NCBI GenBank assembly: GCA_947380905.1
Contig: CANCSS010000018.1
Coordinates: forward strand, 1 to 42,605
Origin: Chitinophagaceae bacterium
GTDB taxonomy: Bacteria; Bacteroidota; Bacteroidia; Chitinophagales; Chitinophagaceae
Length of the DNA: 42,605 nucleotides
Reading direction: 5' to 3'
Below, piece after piece: positions 18,071-24,373 of the stretch; position 1 is the stretch's first letter; the number at the start of each line of letters is the position of its first letter. Position numbers and translations under genes: made by a program. The notes under the pieces were generated by a model that saw nothing but the letters and a program-made list of their open reading frames with translations, had not been told where the DNA came from and made no database searches.

Positions 18071-18571
18071 TTAGTATCGTTGTATTTTTTGCTTTAATAT
18101 TTTTCTTGCAAAGTGAATACGACTTTTTATGGTGCCCAATGGCTCATTTAATGCGTCTGAAATTTCATTGTACTTATACCCTTCAAAATATAAATTAAAA
18201 GGCGTTCTAAAAAGTTCAGGCAAATCATAAATAAGTTGTTTCACTTCTCTCAAATTTAAGTTAGTCACCCCATCATTCAAAACCTTTGTTTTAGTTTGAT
18301 CTATTAAAAAATCGTTCGGTGAATTGTCTAACACCACAGACTGCTTTGAACGCTTGCGATAATCATTGATAAAAATATTACGCATAATAGTATACAACCA
18401 AGCTTTTATATTGGTACCCACATTGTACTTGTCCTTGTTGGACAAAGCTCTGTACAAGGTTTCTTGAAATAGATCCTTGGCAGACTCCTGATCCTTGGTC
18501 AAGTTAATGGCAAAAGGTTTCAAAAAATCGGCATTTTCAGTAAGTAAAAGGGTGAATTCTGCGGTTGACAT
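18071..18571 (-). CDS. ECF-type RNA polymerase sigma factor heading the carotenoid operon
   Basis: The 166-residue protein has sigma-70 region 2 (about residues 20-75; KDLFQETLYRAL, then IKAWLYTIMRNIFINDYRKR) and region 4 (about 110-160; LPELFRTPFNLYFEGYKYNEIS, then GTIKSRIHFARK). Regions 1 and 3 are missing, as in the ECF class. No anti-sigma gene is next to it. It is the promoter-proximal gene of sigma-crtI-crtB-crtZ-crtY, only 4 bp before crtI. Family knowledge: in Streptomyces the ECF factor LitS, under the B12-dependent regulator LitR, drives light-induced carotenoid genes. The regulator gene upstream suggests a similar arrangement, which is inference. Confidence 0.9.
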   Translation of the reverse strand: MSTAEFTLLLTENADFLKPFAINLTKDQESAKDLFQETLYRALSNKDKYNVGTNIKAWLYTIMRNIFINDYRKRSKQSVVLDNSPNDFLIDQTKTKVLNDGVTNLNLREVKQLIYDLPELFRTPFNLYFEGYKYNEISDALNEPLGTIKSRIHFARKILKQKIQRY

Positions 18572-18578
18572 ATTATTC

Positions 18579-18608
18579 TGTTTAACTTTAAGAGAATAAA
18601 GCTAAACA
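18579..18608 (-). promoter_or_regulatory. Dyad 1 upstream of the sigma/crt operon (TGTTTA-N18-TAAACA)
   Basis: A 30-nt interrupted dyad begins 7 bp upstream of the sigma factor start codon. The left half-site is TGTTTA (18579-18584) and the right TAAACA (18603-18608). A second dyad of the same half-site and same total length lies 55 bp further upstream. Candidate operator; no binding is known. Confidence 0.35.
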
Positions 18609-18633
18609 TAATAATTTCTTTTTGCCTCATTTT

Positions 18634-18663
18634 TGTTTAATTATTTAGAATAATTCTTAAACA
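18634..18663 (-). promoter_or_regulatory. Dyad 2 upstream of the sigma/crt operon (TGTTTAA-N16-TTAAACA)
   Basis: A 30-nt interrupted dyad has 7-bp arms (18634-18640 and 18657-18663) and additional inner matches (ATT/AAT). It repeats the TGTTTA half-site and the 30-nt span of dyad 1. It lies in the 281-bp gap between the regulator gene and the sigma gene, where the operon promoter must be. Candidate operator. Confidence 0.35.
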
Positions 18664-18726
18664 TTCTGTATTTGGTAAGTTATTTATAAGCAGTAGAAAT
18701 GGCTATTTTTGATCAATTTTATAGTA

Positions 18727-18746
18727 TTTAATGTTAAAACATTAAA
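18727..18746. promoter_or_regulatory. Perfect palindrome in the regulator-sigma intergenic region
   Basis: TTTAATGTT (18727-18735) and AACATTAAA (18738-18746) are exact reverse complements separated by 2 bp. The site is about 155 bp upstream of the sigma start. It is entirely A/T apart from one G and one C, so chance is possible in this AT-rich gap. No T-tract follows, so it does not look like a terminator. Candidate operator. Confidence 0.3.
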
Positions 18747-18852
18747 AAACATACCCTTTTATATATAATTATTTTTATATATAAATGAAAGAATATTTAT
18801 TAGGGGCGCTCATAAAATAGGAGTTCCAAAAGCCGAAAAGGAAAAAAGGGGG

Positions 18853-19731
18853 CTAAATGGTCTGTATAAACTGAATGGTTTCGCTTAAACTTCTTTTGAT
18901 TTGAATGGCGGAAGCCACTGGACCTTCAAACCCTTGAATAAGTTGCCCAGACAATAAGATGGTAATGTCTTTATCAATTTTCCCCAATTGATCTAAAAAT
19001 TTATTGAGTTTAAATCCTTTAGCAGGGGAAGTCAAATGACAAAAAATATAGTTTGGTTTTTTTATAGAAATATAATATTCAAGATCAACCATCGGCAAAT
19101 TGGCGCCTAAATAATCTACGTAAATTCCATTTTGTTTTAGTAAAAAATGAATAAACAAAAGGCTCGACTCATGGTGCTCTCCCTCCGGCATAAATAACAA
19201 AACCCTTTTACCTGGTTGCTTTATAGGAGCTAACTTTTCAATCCCTAAAATCAATTTTTGTCTTATAACGTTTATTACCAAATGCTCTTGGGCCGGATTC
19301 ATGTGGTTGGTCATCCAAAGTATGCCTACCCTTTCTAAAAAAGAAAATAGAATCTCAGTGACCGTTTTTTCAATTCCCTTTTGTGCAATGTATAAATCCA
19401 ATTGCTGCTCAAAAGCAAAAATATTTAAGGAAATAGTTTCCTTAATCAAATTATTCACCACCCGCTCTTTTTGGGCATCCAATTGATTAATGGAAAGAAT
19501 TTTTTCTTCCATTTGTTCAGCGCTCATTTTATCAATATGAGAAATCTTATAGCCATACTTATTTAATAGCGATACGTTCAAAATGGTCTTTAATTCATCA
19601 GAAGAATAAGTCCTAATATTGGTTAAAGTACGACTAGGCTGTATAAACTTATAGCGCTGCTCCCATATACGTATGGTATGGGCTTTGATGCCTGAAATAT
19701 GCTCTAAATCTTTGATGGAATACGTTGACAT
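18853..19731 (-). CDS. MerR-family regulator with B12-binding domain (CarH/LitR-type photoreceptor)
   Basis: The 292-residue protein has three parts. Residues 1-70 are a MerR winged helix (YSIKDLEHISGIKAHTIRIW). Residues about 90-165 form a helical cobalamin-cap bundle. Residues about 174-290 form a Rossmann-like B12-binding domain. The W-x9-EH motif of adenosylcobalamin photoreceptors is exact (W139, E149, H150). The lower-ligand motif ExHxxG is present as E185-x-H187-xx-S190, so the histidine is kept but the glycine is serine. In Thermus CarH the residue after the cap tryptophan is the histidine that forms the light-state bis-His link; here it is M140. Known relatives repress carotenoid genes in the dark and release DNA when light breaks the Co-C bond. 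The position next to the sigma/crt operon supports that role, as inference. Confidence 0.88.
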   Translation of the reverse strand: MSTYSIKDLEHISGIKAHTIRIWEQRYKFIQPSRTLTNIRTYSSDELKTILNVSLLNKYGYKISHIDKMSAEQMEEKILSINQLDAQKERVVNNLIKETISLNIFAFEQQLDLYIAQKGIEKTVTEILFSFLERVGILWMTNHMNPAQEHLVINVIRQKLILGIEKLAPIKQPGKRVLLFMPEGEHHESSLLFIHFLLKQNGIYVDYLGANLPMVDLEYYISIKKPNYIFCHLTSPAKGFKLNKFLDQLGKIDKDITILLSGQLIQGFEGPVASAIQIKRSLSETIQFIQTI

Positions 19732-19738
19732 ATCATAA

Positions 19739-19763
19739 GAACAATAATTAATTAAAATTGTTC
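19739..19763 (-). promoter_or_regulatory. Dyad immediately upstream of the MerR/B12 regulator gene
   Basis: GAACAAT (19739-19745) and ATTGTTC (19757-19763) form a 7-bp inverted repeat with an 11-nt AT spacer, 7 bp upstream of the regulator's start codon. Position fits an autoregulatory operator. The half-site (ATTGTTC) shares the TGTT core with the dyads before the sigma gene but in the opposite orientation, so a common binding protein is not certain. Confidence 0.3.
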
Positions 19764-19823
19764 AGCTTTTTTGTAAATAAAAGCAACTAGCTACAACAAA
19801 TCAAGCAAAAGGAAGCGTAAAAT

Positions 19824-20684
19824 CTACTTCTTTAAGGTTCGAAGATACTCGCCATACCCGCTTTTGGCATATTTATCAGCCAATACCAATAACTTGGCAT
19901 TATCTATAAAACCCATTCTGTAGGCGACCTCTTCAATGCAGCCTATTTTTTGGCTTTGTCTTTTTTCAATTACTCTTACAAATTCACAGGCATCTGCATA
20001 AGAATCAAAAGTGCCGGTATCCAACCAAGCCGTTCCGCGATTCATGATACCTACCTGCAATTGCTGTTTTTGCAAATACACTTTATTGACATCGGTGATT
20101 TCATATTCCCCTCTTGAAGAAGCAGGAATATTTTTAGCAATCTCTACTACTTGGTTGTCGTAAAAATACAAACCAGGTACTGCATAATTTGATTTAGGTT
20201 GTTTGGGTTTTTCTTCTAAGGAGATGGCATTATTGTTCGCATCAAATGCTACTACACCATAACGCTCTGGATCATTTACTTCATAAGCAAATACGGCAGC
20301 CCCAGTTACATCATTAAATGATTGTACCAATTTACTAAACCCTGCGCCATAAAATATATTGTCCCCTAAAATTAAGGCTACTTTATCTTTTCCAATAAAA
20401 TCAGCACCAATTACAAACGCTTGTGCCAAACCGTTGGGTACCGCCTGCATTGCATAATGAAAAGAACATCCTATTTCGGATCCATCCCTCAACAATCTTT
20501 TAAATTGATCATTGTCTTCTGGAGTAGTAATAATTAAAATTTCTTTAATGCCTGCCAATAACAATACAGACAATGGATAATAAATCATTGGCTTATCATA
20601 AATAGGCATTAATTGTTTACTAATTCCTTTTGTAATAGGATACAATCTAGTACCTGATCCGCCTGCTAATATGATTCCTTTCAT
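19824..20684 (-). CDS. rmlA: Glucose-1-phosphate thymidylyltransferase
   Basis: The 286-residue nucleotidyltransferase makes dTDP-glucose from glucose-1-phosphate and dTTP, the first step of dTDP-deoxysugar synthesis. The N-terminal signature [31 protein letters not shown] is intact, and [18 protein letters not shown] residues ([15 protein letters not shown]) appear near residue 220. Length matches RmlA (about 290). It is the third gene of rmlB-rmlC-rmlA on the minus strand, 16 bp after rmlC. Confidence 0.95.
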   Translation of the reverse strand: MKGIILAGGSGTRLYPITKGISKQLMPIYDKPMIYYPLSVLLLAGIKEILIITTPEDNDQFKRLLRDGSEIGCSFHYAMQAVPNGLAQAFVIGADFIGKDKVALILGDNIFYGAGFSKLVQSFNDVTGAAVFAYEVNDPERYGVVAFDANNNAISLEEKPKQPKSNYAVPGLYFYDNQVVEIAKNIPASSRGEYEITDVNKVYLQKQQLQVGIMNRGTAWLDTGTFDSYADACEFVRVIEKRQSQKIGCIEEVAYRMGFIDNAKLLVLADKYAKSGYGEYLRTLKK

Positions 20685-20700
20685 TTTACTAATTTATATT

Positions 20701-21255
20701 TTAACCAATACTTTTTTTGTAAGTAGCGAATGATTGTAAAACTTTATCCTTTGCCGACAACAACAATTCACTTGTAGGTACCTTCCAATCGATGTTTAAA
20801 TCTACATCATTGTAGATAATGCCTACCTCTTTATCAGGTTGATAAAATTCATCACATTTATAAAAGAAAGTTGCCGCTTCACTTAATACTACAAAACCAT
20901 GCGCAAAACCCTTGGGTACAAAAAATTGCTTATGGTTATCGGCAGTTAATTCAATACTGTAATGTTGTCCAAAAGTGGGTGACCCAACTCTTAAATCTAG
21001 GGCTACATCTAAAACAGCCCCTTCCAAAACCCTTACCAGCTTGGATTGTGCAGCATCACCTGATTGCATATGCAAGCCTCTTAGTACCCCTTTTTGGGAT
21101 CTAGATTGATTGTCCTGTACAAAATTAATTTGCAATCCTGTAGCCTCCGCAAATTGCTTTTGATGATAAGATTCAAAAAAATAACCACGCGCATCTCCAT
21201 GCACTGTATCGTGAATGATAAAACAATCTTTTAAGGGGGTAGCTTCTATTTTCAT
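20701..21255 (-). CDS. rmlC: dTDP-4-dehydrorhamnose 3,5-epimerase
   Basis: The 184-residue cupin epimerises dTDP-4-keto-6-deoxyglucose at C3 and C5. Visible family features are DARGYFFESYH near the N-terminus, the active-site LRGLHMQ (His62) and the beta-barrel segment VPKGFAHGFVVLSE. Length matches RmlC (about 180-185). It starts 14 bp after rmlB and precedes rmlA. Confidence 0.94.
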   Translation of the reverse strand: MKIEATPLKDCFIIHDTVHGDARGYFFESYHQKQFAEATGLQINFVQDNQSRSQKGVLRGLHMQSGDAAQSKLVRVLEGAVLDVALDLRVGSPTFGQHYSIELTADNHKQFFVPKGFAHGFVVLSEAATFFYKCDEFYQPDKEVGIIYNDVDLNIDWKVPTSELLLSAKDKVLQSFATYKKSIG

Positions 21256-21269
21256 TTATCTAATTATCA

Positions 21270-22364
21270 TTATCTGTTATCGTACATTGAATTGTAATAT
21301 TGTTGATAAGCGCCGCTAGTGACATTTTCCAGCCAAGGCCCATTGCTCAGATACCAATCGATGGTGGCTGCCAATCCTTGTTCAAAGGTAACCGATGGAC
21401 TCCATCCCAATTCCTTATTTAATTTAGTAGCGTCTATGGCATATCTGCGATCATGTCCTGGCCTATCTTTCACATAGGTAATTAAAGTTTCGCTTTCTCC
21501 TTTGGTTCTTCCAAGCTTCACATCCATTTGAGCACACATTACTTTTACCAAATCAATATTGGTCCATTCGTTAAAGCCGCCAATATTATAAGTGTCGCCA
21601 TTTTTTCCTTGATGAAATATTAAATCAATGGCACGTGCATGATCAATCACATACAACCAATCACGTGTGTACAAGCCATCTCCATACACAGGCAATGCTT
21701 TTTTATTGATGATATTATGTATAAATAAAGGAATTAATTTTTCTGGAAAATGATTGGGTCCATAATTGTTAGAACAATTAGAAACAACATAAGGCAAATG
21801 ATAGGTTTCTCCATAGGCTCTTACAAAATGATCACTCGCTGCTTTACTTGCAGAATAAGGTGAGTTAGGATCATAGGCAGTGGTTTCTTTAAACAATCCT
21901 TCTTTGCCTAAACTTCCATATACTTCATCGGTGGAAATATGATAAAATAAATGATCTCTATTTTTATCCCAACCGCCCTCATGCGCTTTTTCATAACTTA
22001 AATCGCCCTTCCAGTATTCCTTAGCAGTATTTAATAAATTCACTGTACCAATGACATTGGTATACACAAAATCTAATGGAGAAACAATGGATCTATCTAC
22101 ATGCGACTCCGCTGCTAAATGAATGACATCGGTGATGGCATGTTTTTCAAAGATGGCTTTTAGCACATCAGCCTCTAAAATATTTGCTTTTACAAAATGA
22201 TAATTCGGTGCCTTTTCAACATCCTTTAAATTCTCCAAATTACCAGCATAAGTAAGTGCATCTAAATTAAAGATTTGATAATCAGGATATTTGGTCACCA
22301 TTAAACGCACTACGTGTGACCCTATAAAGCCCGCCCCACCTGTAATTAATATGTTTTTTTGCAT
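21270..22364 (-). CDS. rmlB: dTDP-glucose 4,6-dehydratase
   Basis: The 364-residue extended short-chain dehydrogenase converts dTDP-glucose to dTDP-4-keto-6-deoxyglucose using bound NAD. The NAD loop is ITGGAGFIGSH (about residues 6-16), the active-site segment STDEVYGSL and the catalytic YSASK follow. It leads the rmlBCA operon. rmlD (the final reductase of dTDP-rhamnose synthesis) is not in the window, so the sugar may be completed from another locus or diverted to another dTDP-6-deoxyhexose. Confidence 0.95.
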   Translation of the reverse strand: MQKNILITGGAGFIGSHVVRLMVTKYPDYQIFNLDALTYAGNLENLKDVEKAPNYHFVKANILEADVLKAIFEKHAITDVIHLAAESHVDRSIVSPLDFVYTNVIGTVNLLNTAKEYWKGDLSYEKAHEGGWDKNRDHLFYHISTDEVYGSLGKEGLFKETTAYDPNSPYSASKAASDHFVRAYGETYHLPYVVSNCSNNYGPNHFPEKLIPLFIHNIINKKALPVYGDGLYTRDWLYVIDHARAIDLIFHQGKNGDTYNIGGFNEWTNIDLVKVMCAQMDVKLGRTKGESETLITYVKDRPGHDRRYAIDATKLNKELGWSPSVTFEQGLAATIDWYLSNGPWLENVTSGAYQQYYNSMYDNR

Positions 22365-22380
22365 CTGAATTTGTATCTTA

Positions 22381-22388
22381 CAAAGATA
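22381..22388 (-). promoter_or_regulatory. Putative -7 promoter box (TATCTTTG) of the rml operon
   Basis: On the minus strand TATCTTTG matches the Bacteroidota consensus TAnnTTTG and ends 16 bp before the rmlB start codon, giving a short leader of about 10 nt. No clear -33 TTTG is seen. Confidence 0.4.
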
Positions 22389-22434
22389 TTAAAATAGCGC
22401 TATTTAACGTTAAGAAATTTATAATATAAATACC

Positions 22435-23589
22435 ATGAGTCAACAGAGATATTACTCCTTAGATGTTTTTAGAGGCGCTACCGTAGCATTGATGATTTTA
22501 GTGAACAATCCTGGTAATTGGGCCTTTATTTTTAGCCCTTTGGGACATGCCAGTTGGCATGGTTGTACACCCACCGATTTGGTTTTCCCTTTCTTTTTAT
22601 TTGCTGTAGGCAATGCTTTATCCTTTGTGATGCCAAAATTACAAAATGCAAGCGCTGCTGAATTTTGGATAAAAATTACCAAGAGAACGCTGCTGATTTT
22701 TGGTATTGGTTTGTTTTTAAATTGGAGCCCTTTTCTAAAATGGTCCGATGCTGTTTTGGTTTTTAAGCCTTGGGAAAATGTGCGCATATTGGGCGTACTC
22801 CAACGTATTGCACTTTGTTATTTCTTTGCTTCCATCATTATTTATTATGGCAAATCTAAAATTGCCCTATTTATTGGCATGATGATTTTAGTAATTTATT
22901 GGGTACTCACTTATTCATTAGGCGCCACAGGACATCCATTTAGCTTGTCTGGTTATTTTGGCAATGCCATTGATCAATCTATTTTAGGAGTAACACATAT
23001 TTATAAAGGGGAAGGCGTTCCATTTGATCCAGAAGGATTAACAAGTACTTTACCCGCCATCGTACAAGTAATACTTGGATTTTTAGTAGGCGAATACATT
23101 CAATTGAAAGGAAAAAATTACGAGATGTTGGCACAGGTTCTTTTAACTGGCGTATTGCTTGTTGTGGTGGGATATATCTGGGACTTTAGTTTTCCTATCA
23201 ATAAAAAAATATGGACCAGCAGTTATGTGTTGTATACTTCGGGCTTAGCCATGATTACACTGGGTATGTTAATTTATTTGCTAGAATTTAAAAATGCAAA
23301 AGGCGCATGGAGCCATTTCTTTGATGTATTTGGGAAAAACCCATTGTTTGTATTTGTATTGAGCGGATTTTTACCACGTGTATTGGCATTGTTAAGATGG
23401 GTAGATCATGTGGACGCAGAAGGCAAGCCAGTGTATACCAATGCCCTGCCTTGGTTTTACGAACATGTTTGTAAAAATATAGCAACTGATTTGCGCATTG
23501 GCTCGTTCTTATATGCCTTATGCATCATTGCCTTTTTTGGAATTCTTGCTTACTCCCTTGACAAAAAGAAAATATATATTAAAGTATAA
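22435..23589 (+). CDS. HGSNAT-like membrane acyltransferase (DUF5009/DUF1624 type)
   Basis: The 384-residue polytopic protein has about ten transmembrane helices. Its N-terminus (YYSLDVFRGATVALMILVNNPG, then GHASWHGCTPTDLVFPFFLF) is characteristic of the family related to heparan-alpha-glucosaminide N-acetyltransferase, which carries acetyl groups across a membrane onto sugar amines. H38 and H42 in the first loop are candidates for the acyl-carrying histidine. It is transcribed divergently from rmlB (70 bp between starts) and converges on the MurU/AmgK pair. A role in acetylating an envelope or imported amino sugar is inferred from family and neighbours; the substrate is unknown. Confidence 0.82.
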   Translation: MSQQRYYSLDVFRGATVALMILVNNPGNWAFIFSPLGHASWHGCTPTDLVFPFFLFAVGNALSFVMPKLQNASAAEFWIKITKRTLLIFGIGLFLNWSPFLKWSDAVLVFKPWENVRILGVLQRIALCYFFASIIIYYGKSKIALFIGMMILVIYWVLTYSLGATGHPFSLSGYFGNAIDQSILGVTHIYKGEGVPFDPEGLTSTLPAIVQVILGFLVGEYIQLKGKNYEMLAQVLLTGVLLVVVGYIWDFSFPINKKIWTSSYVLYTSGLAMITLGMLIYLLEFKNAKGAWSHFFDVFGKNPLFVFVLSGFLPRVLALLRWVDHVDAEGKPVYTNALPWFYEHVCKNIATDLRIGSFLYALCIIAFFGILAYSLDKKKIYIKV

Positions 23590-23620
23590 AAAGGATAATC
23601 AAGGGTTGATGATGCGTTGA

Positions 23621-24367
23621 TTATTTGAAAAGTGTTGCTGCTTTTTCTATATTCTCTGGCTTCCCCACATCTAATAATAACCCATCACTATGGTCATAAA
23701 AACCAATAGCATGGTTGGTTGCTAATTGCAAATAGGCATCTATCAATGAAAATTTACCTGTTAAGGTTAAGGCCTTATAAAATGAAGCGTGTATAATTTG
23801 AATGCCGCTAAACGCTTTGGCCACAATGGTTTCAGATGCAGTATCGGCATAGTTTAGATTGGCCCACTTTTGTTCGCTGGTTCCGTTATTTCTCCAGCCA
23901 ATTAAATTTCCTGCTGTATTAAATAATAAATTTCTACTTGATACTCTATTGGTCACTGCCAATGTAGCGATATAATTTTCTACCCCTTGAGATAAAACCT
24001 TATCTGCTGCCACTAATTTATCAAGATCCATATTGGTTAAAATATCCGCATTCATCACCAACCAATTTTCTTCTTCAAAAAAAGACTTGGCAAATAAAAC
24101 GCCTCCCCCAGTTTCCAACACTTCACTACTTTCATCCGAAATAAAAATAGTACTACCCCAGCCTGCATTCGCTTCCACTGCTTCAATAATTTGATCGGCG
24201 AAATGATGCACGTTCACTAGCACTTCTCTAATACCATATTGTTGGAGGTATTCAATGTTTCTTTGTAATAGTGATTTGCCATTCACCAAAGCCAACGCCT
24301 TCGGATGTGTATTGGTAAAAGGTTTGAGCCTCGTTCCTAAACCTGCTGCTAAAATCATTGCCCGCAT
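23621..24367 (-). CDS. Sugar-1-phosphate nucleotidyltransferase, MurU-like
   Basis: The 248-residue nucleotidyltransferase has the N-terminal signature MILAAGLGTRLKPFTNTHPKAL and the metal-binding NADIL motif at about residue 94. Its short length, without the left-handed helix domain of GlmU, is like the MurNAc-alpha-1-phosphate uridylyltransferase MurU. It lies 6 bp after an AmgK-like kinase gene. In Pseudomonas the AmgK and MurU enzymes form a peptidoglycan recycling route that turns MurNAc into UDP-MurNAc. That pairing favours MurU over a mannose-1-phosphate guanylyltransferase, but substrate is not proven by sequence. Confidence 0.78.
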   Translation of the reverse strand: MRAMILAAGLGTRLKPFTNTHPKALALVNGKSLLQRNIEYLQQYGIREVLVNVHHFADQIIEAVEANAGWGSTIFISDESSEVLETGGGVLFAKSFFEEENWLVMNADILTNMDLDKLVAADKVLSQGVENYIATLAVTNRVSSRNLLFNTAGNLIGWRNNGTSEQKWANLNYADTASETIVAKAFSGIQIIHASFYKALTLTGKFSLIDAYLQLATNHAIGFYDHSDGLLLDVGKPENIEKAATLFK

Positions 24368-24373
24368 AAAATT

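Noticed and set aside
18758..18785. 11-bp AT-only inverted repeat near the 3' side of the regulator gene, considered as a terminator
   Set aside because: The stem has no G or C and lies about 70 bp beyond the stop; it is more likely low-complexity AT sequence.
23594..23625. Inverted repeat ATAATCAA/TTGATTAT between the acyltransferase and murU-like genes, considered as a bidirectional terminator
   Set aside because: The stem is 8 bp and AT-rich with a 14-nt loop, and lacks a clear T-tract; too weak to annotate.
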